From Mycobacterium sp. (GTDB taxonomy: Bacteria > Actinomycetota > Actinomycetes > Mycobacteriales > Mycobacteriaceae), in NCBI RefSeq assembly GCF_025965855.1, contig NZ_JAOPWB010000338.1:1-47385 (forward strand): DNA of 47,385 nucleotides, in the 5' to 3' direction. The notes below the pieces were generated by a model. It was given only the letters and a program-made list of their open reading frames with translations. It did not search any database and was not told where the DNA came from. Each line of letters opens with the position of its first letter. Position 1 is the stretch's first letter. This document shows, piece after piece, positions 21,455 to 31,923 of the stretch. The position numbers and the translations under genes were made by a program.

Positions 21455-21741
21455 ACGCAGTCGTCGGAAGCGATCGCGACGGCGGCGGCCACGGCGTCCC
21501 CGACACGCGCGTCCAGCGGGCTCGGGACGATCCGGTCGACCGCGAGGTCGTCGCTGACGACCGAGAAGATCGCCTCGGCCGCGGCCGCCATCATCTTTTC
21601 GGTGATCCGGCGGGCCCCGGCGTCCAGCGCTACGGAAAGCTTGCCGCTCGCGTGCGCCTCGAAGATCTCGTCGTCTGCGATGGCCATCTGCGGATGCACG
21701 TTGTCAGGCACCGCATCAGGGTACTGAACGGTTTGCGACAC
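21451..21741 (-). pseudogene. Internally deleted NAD(P)-malic enzyme relic
   Basis: A 96-codon open frame from GTG 21741 joins two distant parts of malic enzyme. Codons 1-37 give the family N-terminus (MAIADDEIFEAHASGKLSV), and the next residues are the family C-terminus (ALDAGARRITEKM, then AEAIFSVVSDDL and DRIVPSPLD). Around 300 residues between them, including the catalytic Tyr/Lys and the whole NAD-binding domain, are missing while the frame is kept. It cannot be an active malic enzyme. The stop overlaps the lpqZ start, so the shortened frame may survive as a translated leader for lpqZ. M. tuberculosis, as I recall it, has no malic enzyme at this site (its mez gene is elsewhere). Confidence 0.8.
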
Positions 21742-22108
21742 GGGCGCGATGGTGTCAGTCGCCGATCGCGGCGCCCTCCCGCGGGCTCGAGCACCAGACC
21801 GTGCTACCGTTCACCGGACTCAGCGGCCCACCGGTGGACTAGCGCCGGCGACCTCTTATCACCGACAGATATAACCCTGGCCGGGTGGTGACACCAGGGG
21901 CGGCCCGGAGCATCCAGAGCGTGTCGACGCGCAAACGAGCCGGCTGCACCTGCAGACATGAGAAACACGTAAGCCCGCCACCCAGAAGGAACCGCAGAAC
22001 CTTTAGCCGCGTTAAACGATCGAGGGAGCGGCCTGATCCGTCGATCGGGCACCTGCCAATGGCATGTGAACGCCGAGGTCCCGACATAGCAGTCCAAGGA
22101 AGGAAACC
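21742..22108 (+). promoter_or_regulatory. Long leader/promoter region of the desaturase gene
   Basis: The 367-bp gap between the malic-enzyme relic and the desaturase holds no credible gene. It contains the palindrome CCACCGGTGG at 21828-21837, a low-GC patch around 21855-21875 that could carry the promoter, a 4-codon mini-frame starting ATGAGAAAC at about 21957, and a hairpin with arms CGATCGA (22017-22023) and TCGATCG (22041-22047). AAGGAAGGA directly precedes the desaturase ATG as its ribosome binding site. Confidence 0.45.
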
Positions 22109-23395
22109 ATGGCGGTCACTGACGTTCCGGCCTTCGCCCACTTAACCGACGCCGACATCGAGAATCTTGCCGTCGAGCTGGACGCGATCCGGCTGGACAT
22201 CGAGGATTCCCTTGGCGAGCGCGATGCCCGCTACATCCGCCGCACCATCGCCGCGCAACGTGCCCTCGACGTAGCCGGCCGGCTCCTGCTGGCCGCTAGC
22301 TCGAAACGCTCGGCCTGGTGGGCGGGAACCGTGACCCTCAGTCTGGCCAAGATCATCGAGAACATGGAGATCGGCCACAACGTCATGCACGGTCAGTGGA
22401 ACTGGATGAACGATCCCGAGATTCACTCCACGACGTGGGAGTGGGACATGACTGCGGCGTCAAAACACTGGATTTCCGCCCACAATTTTCAGCACCACAA
22501 GTACACCAACATCCTCGGCATGGACGACGATGTGGGCTATTACATCCTGCGAGTCACGCGTGACCAGCCCTGGGAGCGCTTCAACATCGGCAACCTGTTG
22601 TTCAATGCCGTCCTCGCGCTTGGATTCGAGTGGGGAATTGGCTTGCAGACCATCGATTTCGAGAAGATCTTGAAGGCCGGCCCGGAGCGCGACTTCACCA
22701 TTCAGCAGGCGCGCGAGTTCTCGATCAAGGCCGGCAGGCAGGTGGTCAAGGACTACGTCGCGTTCCCGGCGCTCACCTCGCTGTCGCCGGCGGCGACCTT
22801 CAAATCGACGCTGAAGGCCAACGTGGTGGCCAACGTTATCCGCAACCTCTGGGCCAACGCGGTGATCTTCTGCGGGCATTTCCCTGATGGCGCAGAGAAA
22901 TTCACCAAGACCGACATGATCGGCGAAACGAAGGGTGAGTGGTATCTGCGCCAGATGCTGGGCAGCGCCAACTTCGAGGGCGGGCCGGTGCTGCGGTTCA
23001 TGAGCGGCAACCTGTGCCATCAGATCGAGCATCACCTGTTTCCCGATCTGCCGAGCAACCGGTTGCACGAGATTTCGGTGCGGGTACGGGCGCTGTGCGA
23101 CAAGTACGATTTGCCTTATACCACAGGCTCTTTCCTGATGCAGTATGGCAAGACGTGGCGCACCATCGCCAAACTGTCGCTGCCGAACAAGTATCTACGC
23201 GACACCGCGGACGACGCGCCGGAAACCCGCAGCGAGCGGATGTTCGCCGAATTGGAGCCCGGTTTCGCCATGACCGATCTGGTGACAGGGCGCCACCGTG
23301 GGCTCAAGACAGCGACAGCAGCGGTGCGCCAATGGCGGCGCCGACCGGCTCGAGCCAGTCGGGTTGCCGGAACGGACAACGCAAACGTCGGGTGA
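22109..23395 (+). CDS. Membrane fatty acid desaturase (DesA3-like paralogue)
   Basis: A 428-residue acyl-CoA desaturase highly similar to DesA3 (Rv3229c), which makes oleate from stearoyl-CoA at the membrane. All three histidine boxes of the di-iron site are present: HNVMH 90-94, HNFQHH 125-130 and HQIEHH 304-309. The hydrophobic segments between them fit the family topology. The start ATG 22109 follows a strong AAGGA and matches the family N-terminus (AHLTDADIENLAVELDAIR). Its oxidoreductase partner (Rv3230c-like) is not adjacent. In M. tuberculosis the interval between lpqZ and mdh instead holds Rv1241-Rv1243c, so this is an additional desaturase at a variable site. I leave the symbol blank because the true desA3 is expected elsewhere. 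Confidence 0.93.
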   Translation: MAVTDVPAFAHLTDADIENLAVELDAIRLDIEDSLGERDARYIRRTIAAQRALDVAGRLLLAASSKRSAWWAGTVTLSLAKIIENMEIGHNVMHGQWNWMNDPEIHSTTWEWDMTAASKHWISAHNFQHHKYTNILGMDDDVGYYILRVTRDQPWERFNIGNLLFNAVLALGFEWGIGLQTIDFEKILKAGPERDFTIQQAREFSIKAGRQVVKDYVAFPALTSLSPAATFKSTLKANVVANVIRNLWANAVIFCGHFPDGAEKFTKTDMIGETKGEWYLRQMLGSANFEGGPVLRFMSGNLCHQIEHHLFPDLPSNRLHEISVRVRALCDKYDLPYTTGSFLMQYGKTWRTIAKLSLPNKYLRDTADDAPETRSERMFAELEPGFAMTDLVTGRHRGLKTATAAVRQWRRRPARASRVAGTDNANVG

Positions 23396-23580
23396 TGTGA
23401 ACTGCGGTCGACACATCGCTCAGATCTTCAATTAGCCCCTGTCGACAGGAATCTGGGTGGCGGCCAGCACGGGCGCCACGCGTGTGGGCCAGCCCCCTCC
23501 GTTCTAACGGATACCCTGTTGTTCTTCCTCCGCGCGGCGACGGCCACATGTCTCTGTGCCAGTGAAATACTGACCAGCCC

Positions 23581-24570
23581 TCAGATCAGCCCGAGCTCCG
23601 TGACCGCGTTCCGCTCGTCGGCCAGCTCCGCGGTCGACTTGTCGATCCGTCCGCGGGAGAACTCGTCGATCTCCAGGCCGGTGACGATCGTCCAGTTGCC
23701 GTCCTTCGTGATCACCGGGAACGAGGAGATCAGGCCCTCCGGCACGCCGTAGGAACCGTCGGAGAGGACCGCCATCGAAACCCAGTTGCCCTCCGGGCTG
23801 CCGAGCAGCCAGTCGCGGGCGGCGTCGATGGTCGCCGAGGCGGCGGAGGCGGCCGACGAGGCGCCGCGCGCGTCGCTGATCGCCGCGCCGCGCTTGGCGA
23901 CTGTCGGGATGAAGTCGTTCTCGATCCACGCCTGGTCGCCCACGACCTCCGCAGCATTCTTGCCACCGACCTCGGCGTGGAAGACGTCGGGGTACTGGGT
24001 GGCCGAGTGGTTGCCCCAGATCGTCATCTTCTTGATGTCGGTGACGACGGCGCCGGTCTTCTTGGCCAGCTGCGAAATCGCCCGGTTGTGGTCGAGGCGG
24101 GTGAGCGCGGAGAACCGCTCCCGCGGGATGTCGGGCGCGTTGCTCATCGCGATCAGCGCGTTGGTGTTGGCCGGGTTGCCGGTCACGCCGACGCGCACGT
24201 CATCGGCGGCCACCGAGTTGAGCGCCTTGCCCTGCGCGGTGAAGATCGCGCCGTTGGCCTCCAGCAGGTCGCCGCGCTCCATGCCCGGGCCGCGCGGGCG
24301 GGCGCCGACGAGCAGGGCCAGGTTCACGCCGTCGAAGATCTTGTTGGCGTCGGCGCCGATTTGGACGCCCGCCAGCAGCGGGAAGGCACAGTCGTCGAGC
24401 TCCATCACGACACCCTCGAGCGCCTTGAGCGCCGGCTCGATCTCCAGCAGACGCAGCTCGATCGGGCGATCGGGCCCCAGCAGCGCCCCGCTTGCCAGGC
24501 GGAACAACAGGCTGTAGCCGATCTGGCCGGCGGCGCCGGTGACGGCGACCTTGACAGGACTTGCGCTCAC
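23581..24570 (-). CDS. mdh: Malate dehydrogenase
   Basis: A 329-residue NAD-dependent malate dehydrogenase of the cytosolic type, interconverting malate and oxaloacetate in the TCA cycle. The cofactor loop GAAGQIG is at 12-18, substrate-binding arginines occur in [13 protein letters not shown], and the catalytic pair lies in [13 protein letters not shown] and IWGNHS. GTG 24570 is chosen because it gives the family N-terminus ([14 protein letters not shown]) and AGGAG lies about ten bases upstream; the open frame continues 29 codons further without homology. It is divergent from corA with 175 bp between, as for Rv1240 and Rv1239c. Confidence 0.97.
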   Translation of the reverse strand: MSASPVKVAVTGAAGQIGYSLLFRLASGALLGPDRPIELRLLEIEPALKALEGVVMELDDCAFPLLAGVQIGADANKIFDGVNLALLVGARPRGPGMERGDLLEANGAIFTAQGKALNSVAADDVRVGVTGNPANTNALIAMSNAPDIPRERFSALTRLDHNRAISQLAKKTGAVVTDIKKMTIWGNHSATQYPDVFHAEVGGKNAAEVVGDQAWIENDFIPTVAKRGAAISDARGASSAASAASATIDAARDWLLGSPEGNWVSMAVLSDGSYGVPEGLISSFPVITKDGNWTIVTGLEIDEFSRGRIDKSTAELADERNAVTELGLI

Positions 24571-24745
24571 TTCGGTGTGCTCCTTATGGAGAAGATCGGG
24601 ATTTTGTGTCGTGCTCGAAACTAGCGCACCCCGATCGGCCCGAAACCTCCGGTCCACGGCCCCGCGGAGTCGTCACGTCGCGTTTCACCAGGACGCGTAG
24701 CATTGAGCACCGCTTGCCTGACCTGCGCCGCGATCGGAGGTGACG

Positions 24746-25849
24746 GTGTTTCCCGGACCTGACGCATTGCCCGAAGTGCTGCGACCGCTCGCGCACGAGC
24801 CGCACGAGCCGCAGGCGGACCCCGTCCAGCAGTCGCCCAACGAGACCCTGGTCGACTGCGCCGTCTACGCCGAAGGCCAGCGGCTGCCTGGGAAGTTCAC
24901 CTACGCTGCCGCCCTCAATAGAGTGCGGCAGATCGAACTGCTCGGGCACGAGGCATTCGTCTGGGTCGGCTTGCGCGAGCCCAATCCGGCCGAGATGCAG
25001 GACGTGGCGGACGTCTTTGGGCTGCACCCGCTGCCCGTCGAAGACGCCGTGTGCGCGCACCAGCGGCCCAAGCTGGAGCGATACGACGACACGGTGTTCC
25101 TCGTCCTGAAGACCGTCAATTACGTTCCGCACGAATCGCTGACGGCGGCCCGCCAGATCGTCGAGACCGGCGAGATCATGGTTTTCGTCGGCAAGGATTT
25201 CGTGGTCACCGTCCGCCACGGTGAACACGGCGGGCTGTCCGAGGTGCGCAAGGGCCTGGAAGCCGACCCCGAGCAGACGCGCCTTGGACCGTTCGCGGTG
25301 ATGCACGCCATCGCCGACAACGTGGTCGACCATTACCTCGAGGTGAGCCGCCTGGTCGAATCCGATATCGACAGCATCGAGGAAGTGGCGTTCGCCCCGG
25401 GGCGCAAGCTCGACGTCGAACCGATCTACCTGCTCAAGCGCGAGGTCGTCGAACTGCGCCGGTGCGTCAGCCCGCTGTCCGGCGCATTCCATCGCATGCA
25501 GGTCGAAAACAAAGACGTCATCTCCAAAGAGGTGCGGCGCTACCTGCGCGACGTCGCCGACCACCAGTCCGAGGCCGCGGACCATATCAACAGCTACGAC
25601 GACATGCTCAATTCGCTCATCCAAGCGGCATTGGCCCGCGTGGGCATGCAGCAGAACAACGACATGCGCAAGATGGCGGCCTGGGCCGGTATCTTGGCCG
25701 TGCCCACGATGGTCGCCGCCATCTACGGCATGAACTTCCATTTCATGCCCGAGCTGAACTGGACGTGGGGTTACCCGGGGATCATGGCCTTTATGGCCCT
25801 CTTCTGCCTGGTCCTGTACTTCCAATTCCGGCGCAACAACTGGCTTTAG
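24746..25849 (+). CDS. corA: Magnesium/cobalt transporter CorA
   Basis: A 367-residue CorA/2-TM-GxN divalent cation channel. A large soluble N-terminal funnel domain (to about 300) precedes two transmembrane helices; the family selectivity motif YGMNFHFMPELNW follows the first helix, and the short tail is basic (FQFRRNNWL). GTG 24746 is preferred because GGAGG ends five bases before it and the protein then begins MFPGPDALPEVLRP as in Rv1239c; GTG 24740 is also in frame. TAGCAT near 24698 is a plausible -10 box. It would import Mg2+ at the cytoplasmic membrane. Confidence 0.95.
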   Translation: MFPGPDALPEVLRPLAHEPHEPQADPVQQSPNETLVDCAVYAEGQRLPGKFTYAAALNRVRQIELLGHEAFVWVGLREPNPAEMQDVADVFGLHPLPVEDAVCAHQRPKLERYDDTVFLVLKTVNYVPHESLTAARQIVETGEIMVFVGKDFVVTVRHGEHGGLSEVRKGLEADPEQTRLGPFAVMHAIADNVVDHYLEVSRLVESDIDSIEEVAFAPGRKLDVEPIYLLKREVVELRRCVSPLSGAFHRMQVENKDVISKEVRRYLRDVADHQSEAADHINSYDDMLNSLIQAALARVGMQQNNDMRKMAAWAGILAVPTMVAAIYGMNFHFMPELNWTWGYPGIMAFMALFCLVLYFQFRRNNWL

Positions 25850-25856
25850 ACGCATC

Positions 25857-25947
25857 AGTGTGCGCTGACGGCTTTGCGTGTGCATCCAGGGCGGGAATTC
25901 GCGTTTCGCCCGCCGTTGCCGCACACTCAAAGCCGTTGGCGCACACT
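25857..25947. repeat. Palindromic intergenic repeat, copy A
   Basis: A nested palindrome. The outer arm AGTGTGCGCTGACGGCTTT (25857-25875) pairs with 25929-25947 with two mismatches, and an inner arm around GGGCGGGAA pairs with TTCGCCCGCC. A degenerate third arm follows to about 25970. The same unit recurs at 26135, so this is a dispersed mycobacterial repeat that can form a cruciform or long RNA hairpin downstream of corA. Confidence 0.75.
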
Positions 25948-25968
25948 CAAAGCCCAGGACGCGCACTC

Positions 25969-26120
25969 AGCGGCTGGCCATGCTTGCCGCGGGCGTGAGC
26001 GTCGAATTGCATTTGTTCCCCGGGACCTTCCACGGCTCGATGCTGATCCAAGACGCGGCGATCTCGAAGCGCGAGCAGGCCGAGAAGATCGCGGTGCTGC
26101 GCCAAGCGCTAGCGGTGTAG
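25969..26120 (+). pseudogene. Esterase/alpha-beta hydrolase C-terminal fragment
   Basis: An open frame reading RLAMLAAGVSVELHLFPGT, then FHGS, then a terminal helix (AEKIAVLRQALAV) ending at a TAG. This is the C-terminal end of acetyl-hydrolase/LipH-type alpha-beta hydrolases; the His in FHGS is the catalytic-triad histidine. The oxyanion HGG motif and nucleophile Ser are absent, so it is only the last 50 codons of such a gene. It sits exactly between two copies of the palindromic repeat, suggesting that recombination between repeats removed or delivered the gene. Confidence 0.75.
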
Positions 26121-26134
26121 CGCGCTTCGCGCCG

Positions 26135-26210
26135 AGTGTGCGCTGACGGCTTCGGGCGTGCATCGAGGGCGGGAATTTGACGCGATTCGCCCGCCCTGGG
26201 CACACACTCA
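26135..26210. repeat. Palindromic intergenic repeat, copy B
   Basis: A second copy of the unit at 25857, in the same orientation: AGTGTGCGCTGACGGCTT, then GTGCATCGAGGGCGGGAATT and a closing arm CGCCCGCCCTGGGCACACACTC split around 26189-26209. The inner stem pairs AGGGCGGGAAT (26166-26176) with ATTCGCCCGCCCT. It differs from copy A by scattered substitutions and small indels. Confidence 0.75.
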
Positions 26211-26233
26211 ACAACGGGTGCACACGTTGGCAG

Positions 26234-26824
26234 TCAGCGGGGTTGCGCCGCGGGGCGTTTGGGGTCCAGCACGTCGACGCCGTCGTTGATCCAGGCCTGC
26301 CGCATCGCCTCGGCGCCCTTGAGCCGCACCCAGGCCGCCTCGGTCGCGGTGGTCGGCGTCGCCGACAGGAACTTCACCGGGTCGCGGGGCGGGTCCAGCG
26401 GCAGATCCGGGATGTCGCTGTCGCCCAACAACACCGCGGTGAACGGCACCCGCCCCGTCGGCCACGCCCACAGCGGCGAGCCGAGGTCGATCAGCGCGTC
26501 GGGGACCAGCACCACACCGTCGACGGCCGGCGTCGCGGCCAGTACCGCCAGGCTGCGGACGATGCCGGTGGCGGGCCCGGGATCTCGCAGGCGCAAGACG
26601 ATTTCGGCGCGCGGGCCGCGCAACGGGTCGGCGACGACCTCCGTCGGATCGGTCATCGGGTGGCGCGAGCAGCCCAGGGACACGTAATGAACCAATCCGC
26701 CGCCGCGAAATCGCAGCACCTCGATCGGTTCGGTGCCCAGGAAAGTGACGCTCGCCGAATCGGGCTCGTCGCCTCCGAAGCGGCCGCGCAGATGCGCGCG
26801 CACGAGGTCCAGGGTCTGTGTCAC
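26234..26824 (-). CDS. Suppressor-of-fused (SUFU) domain protein
   Basis: A 196-residue cytoplasmic protein matching the bacterial SUFU domain layout: FLGTEPIEVLRFRGGGLVHY near the N-terminus, SLGCSRHPM, a central AEIVLRLRDP strand and the LPLDPPRDPVKFLSATP region. Bacterial SUFU proteins are often immunity proteins or of unknown function. GTG 26824 overlaps the sugC stop (GTGA), so it is translated from the trehalose-importer transcript as its last gene. M. tuberculosis has no such gene between sugC and corA as far as I recall. A copy-B repeat and an esterase fragment lie just downstream, so it may have arrived with that rearranged segment. Confidence 0.82.
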   Translation of the reverse strand: MTQTLDLVRAHLRGRFGGDEPDSASVTFLGTEPIEVLRFRGGGLVHYVSLGCSRHPMTDPTEVVADPLRGPRAEIVLRLRDPGPATGIVRSLAVLAATPAVDGVVLVPDALIDLGSPLWAWPTGRVPFTAVLLGDSDIPDLPLDPPRDPVKFLSATPTTATEAAWVRLKGAEAMRQAWINDGVDVLDPKRPAAQPR

Positions 26825-27999
26825 TCGGCGGCAGCCGGCGCGATGGTCAGGTTCGCCCCGGAGTCGGCGTCGAAAACGGCCACCTTCGCCGTGTCGAGTG
26901 CCAGCTCGATCGACTGCCCGATGGTCGCCTTCGACTCCGCGGGAACCCTTGCCACGAACTGGTTTTCGTGCACCTCGCCCTCGGCCTCCAGCTCGTCCAG
27001 CTGAGCGGAGTGCACGGCCGGGCCCGCGGTGGTGAAGTACACGTATTTGTCGGCACCCAGCGATTCGACCAGGTCGACCTTCACCTCGAAGGTCAGCGCC
27101 CTGATGCGCTGATACCCGTCGATCAATGCGGCGTCGGCCAGGTGCTCGGGCCGCACCCCGACGATGACGTTCTCCGGCTTCTTGTGCTGCTCGATCACCC
27201 GCTGAACCTCCGGCGCCAGCATCACCTCGCCGAACGACAGGGTCAGCCCGGTCGTCGTCAGGTCCGCGGGGAAGAAATTCATCGCCGGCGAGCCGATGAA
27301 CCCCGCGACGAAGAGGTTGGCGGGACGCTCGTAAAGCTCGTCGGGGGTGCCGATCTGCTGCGCCACGCCGCCGTGCATCACCACCACGCGGTCCCCCAGC
27401 GTCATGGCCTCGGTTTGGTCGTGGGTGACGTAGACGGTGGTGGTGCCCAATCTGCGCTGCAGCCGGGCGATCTCGCCGCGCACCTGCACCCGCAGCTTGG
27501 CATCGAGGTTGGACAGCGGCTCGTCCATCAAAAACGCCTTGGGATGGCGCACGATCGCCCGGCCCATCGCGACCCGCTGCCGCTGCCCACCGGAAAGTTG
27601 GGAGGGTTTGCGGTCCAACAGCTCGGTCAGGTCAAGGGTTTTGGCGGTCTCCTCCACCTTCTGCGCGATCTCGGCCTTCTTCATCTTGGCAAGCGTCAGC
27701 GGAAACGCGATGTTCTGCCGCACGGTCATGTGCGGGTAGAGCGCATAAGATTGGAACACCATGGCGATGTCGCGGTCCTTGGGCGCCTTCTCGTTCATCC
27801 GTTCGCCGTCGATGCGCAGCTCGCCAGAGGAGATATCCTCAAGCCCGGCAATCATGTTCAGCGTCGTGGTCTTGCCGCAGCCGGAAGGCCCGACCAGGAT
27901 CAGGAATTCCCCGTCGGCGATGGTGATGTTCAGGTCTTTGACCGCCGCGGCGCCGTCGGCGTAACTCTTGTTGACGTTCTCCAACACAATCTCGGCCAT
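26821..27999 (-). CDS. sugC: Trehalose ABC importer ATP-binding protein SugC
   Basis: A 392-residue ATPase of the MalK/UgpC class that powers the LpqY-SugABC importer, which recovers trehalose released during mycolate transfer. Walker A GPSGCGKT is at 37-44, the signature LSGGQ at 135-139, Walker B FLMDE at 156-160 and the switch His in THDQ at about 193. Beyond residue 240 is the regulatory TOBE/OB domain (VIVGVRPEHL) typical of carbohydrate importers. It begins four bases after sugB and overlaps the SUFU gene start by GTGA. Confidence 0.97.
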   Translation of the reverse strand: MAEIVLENVNKSYADGAAAVKDLNITIADGEFLILVGPSGCGKTTTLNMIAGLEDISSGELRIDGERMNEKAPKDRDIAMVFQSYALYPHMTVRQNIAFPLTLAKMKKAEIAQKVEETAKTLDLTELLDRKPSQLSGGQRQRVAMGRAIVRHPKAFLMDEPLSNLDAKLRVQVRGEIARLQRRLGTTTVYVTHDQTEAMTLGDRVVVMHGGVAQQIGTPDELYERPANLFVAGFIGSPAMNFFPADLTTTGLTLSFGEVMLAPEVQRVIEQHKKPENVIVGVRPEHLADAALIDGYQRIRALTFEVKVDLVESLGADKYVYFTTAGPAVHSAQLDELEAEGEVHENQFVARVPAESKATIGQSIELALDTAKVAVFDADSGANLTIAPAAAE

Positions 28000-28003
28000 C
28001 GCG

Positions 28004-28843
28004 CTATCCCTTCACAGCGCCAGAGGTCAACCCGGCGACAATTCGTCGTTGGGAAATTAGAACAAATACGATGATGGGGACGGTAATCACGACGGCACCG
28101 GCGGCAATCGATCCGGTAGGTTCCTCGAACTGCGAGCTGCCGCTGTAATTCGCGATCGCCACCGGCGCGGTGATGGCCGCCTTCGTGGCGGTCAGGGACA
28201 GCGCCAGCAGCAGGTCGTTCCACGCGAAGATGAAGACCAGGATCGCCGCGGTCACCAGGCCGGGCGCCGCCAGCGGAACGATCACCCTGCGGAAGGCCTG
28301 ACCCGGCGTCGCGCCGTCCATCTTGGCCGCCTTCTCCAGATCCCATGGGATCTCCCGGAAGAACGCCGACAGCGTGTAAATGGCAAGGGGCAGTGCGAAA
28401 GTGATGTAGGGCAGGATCAAGCCCGGCCAGGTGTCGAACAGGCCGAGCCAGCGTTCGATGTTGAACAACGGGGTGACCAGCGAGATGGCCGGGAACATGG
28501 TGATCAACAGCGTCGCACCGATCAGCAGCCGCTTGCCGGGAAAGTTCAGCCGGGCGATCGCGTAGGCCGCCATCGCGCCCAGCACCACGGCGATCGCGGT
28601 GGTGATCAACCCGATCCCGATGGAGTTGATCAGCGCCGAGCTGAACAGCTCGCCCCGGAAGATGCCACGATAGTTCTCGAAGGTCACCGACGACGGAAAC
28701 AGCCTGCCGTCCTTGACCGTTGACGACGGCTTGAGTGACAGGGACAGAATCCACAACACCGGGACGAGCGCGTACATCACGACCAGCGTGTCGATCACGG
28801 CCCAGAGCGTGGCGCGCCGCGCGCCCACCGCGTCAGCGGCCAT
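28004..28843 (-). CDS. sugB: Trehalose ABC importer permease SugB
   Basis: A MalG-type inner-membrane permease with six predicted helices. The EAA loop that docks on SugC reads [20 protein letters not shown]. The start is uncertain. ATG 28843 (279 residues) overlaps the sugA stop by 11 bases; GTG 28828 begins at the conserved GARRAT segment and gives 274 residues, which I recall as the M. tuberculosis length; an ATG at 28897 lies well inside sugA. The gene sits between sugA and sugC in one operon and ends with the conserved SGAVKG. Confidence 0.93.
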   Translation of the reverse strand: MAADAVGARRATLWAVIDTLVVMYALVPVLWILSLSLKPSSTVKDGRLFPSSVTFENYRGIFRGELFSSALINSIGIGLITTAIAVVLGAMAAYAIARLNFPGKRLLIGATLLITMFPAISLVTPLFNIERWLGLFDTWPGLILPYITFALPLAIYTLSAFFREIPWDLEKAAKMDGATPGQAFRRVIVPLAAPGLVTAAILVFIFAWNDLLLALSLTATKAAITAPVAIANYSGSSQFEEPTGSIAAGAVVITVPIIVFVLISQRRIVAGLTSGAVKG

Positions 28844-29765
28844 CGCCGTCACCACCGGGGGCCGCCGCGCCGAAAACCTTGATGTAAAGGAGCGCAATGA
28901 TGCCCACGCAACAGAAGATCAGCACGCTGATCGCCGAGCCCAGGCCCACGTTGAAGCCCTTGAACAGGTTGTCGTAGCCCAGGATTGACACCGAGTCGGT
29001 GTTGTTGGCGCCGTCGGTCAGCACGTAGATGTTGTCGAAGATGCGGAAGGCGTCCAGCGTCCGGAACAGCAGCGCGACCACCACCGCCGGCTTGATGATC
29101 GGCAAGATGATCCTGGTCAGCCGCCGCCACGCGCCGGCCCCGTCGACCTGCGCGGCTTTCAGCAAGTCCTCGGGCACCAGCGCCAACCCAGCCAGCAGCA
29201 GCAGCGACATGAACGGCGTGGTCTTCCAGACCTCGGCGAGGACGACGATGCCCAGCGACGGAATCTGTTGCGTCAGCGGCGCGCTGCCCTGCGGCAACAG
29301 GTTGGCCAGGTAGCCGGTCCCCGGCGTCCACGCGTAGTACCAGCTGTACGACGCGACGACGGTGACGATGCCGTAGGGGATCAGCACCGCAGTGCGCACC
29401 AGGCCCTTGCCGACGAGCGTGCGGTGCATGACCAGCGCCAGCGCCAGGCCCACCACGAACTCGATCGACACCGAAACCACCGTGGTTCCCAGCGTCACCG
29501 CCAGCGCCGTCCACCAGTACCGGTCGGTCAATATCGTCTGGTAATTGCCCAGCCCGATGAACGCGGTGTCGTTGGGCGTGGCAAGGTTGTTGCGCTGCAG
29601 GCTAAGCCACACCGCGTAGCCGATCGGATACGCCGTCACCGCGAGCATCAGGATCGCCGCCGGTGCCACCAGCATGAAGGCGAGTCGCTGTTCTGACAGC
29701 CGGTTTCGGGTGCGCGGGCGCTGCGCGACCGAGGCTTGCCGCCGTTCGGGAGCCGCTACGGTCAT
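28833..29765 (-). CDS. sugA: Trehalose ABC importer permease SugA
   Basis: A 310-residue MalF-type permease. An Arg-rich cytoplasmic N-terminus is followed by a first helix ([20 protein letters not shown]), then five more helices, and the EAA loop [20 protein letters not shown]. It pairs with SugB to form the trehalose channel. ATG 29765 precedes the region conserved in Rv1236; the frame open to 29801 adds twelve residues without homology. It starts about 70 bp after the lpqY stop. Confidence 0.95.
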   Translation of the reverse strand: MTVAAPERRQASVAQRPRTRNRLSEQRLAFMLVAPAAILMLAVTAYPIGYAVWLSLQRNNLATPNDTAFIGLGNYQTILTDRYWWTALAVTLGTTVVSVSIEFVVGLALALVMHRTLVGKGLVRTAVLIPYGIVTVVASYSWYYAWTPGTGYLANLLPQGSAPLTQQIPSLGIVVLAEVWKTTPFMSLLLLAGLALVPEDLLKAAQVDGAGAWRRLTRIILPIIKPAVVVALLFRTLDAFRIFDNIYVLTDGANNTDSVSILGYDNLFKGFNVGLGSAISVLIFCCVGIIALLYIKVFGAAAPGGDGDGR

Positions 29766-29838
29766 GAGCGCCGCGCCTCCCCATCGCTTCGTCCCCCGCA
29801 AGTGGGCGGTACCCGCAGCGCATCGTCGCCGGCGCGGG

Positions 29839-31774
<1,936 letters not shown>

Positions 31775-31910
31775 CGGTGCTCATTCTCCTCCGCCTCGGC
31801 CATCCTCTCATCTCGGGCCTTCCCGGGCGCCCAGGCTCGGGGTCCGGACGCGCCGTTTTGCCCGCCTCGCGGGCCGTCGATTCGCGGCGGCCCGGCCGGG
31901 GCGCATAGGT

Positions 31911-31916
31911 TACGTT
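31911..31916 (+). promoter_or_regulatory. Leaderless -10 box for the Rv1233c-like gene
   Basis: TACGTT matches TANNNT, with seven bases before ATG 31924. The mRNA is predicted to begin at the start codon. Confidence 0.6.
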
Positions 31917-31923
31917 GAATTCC

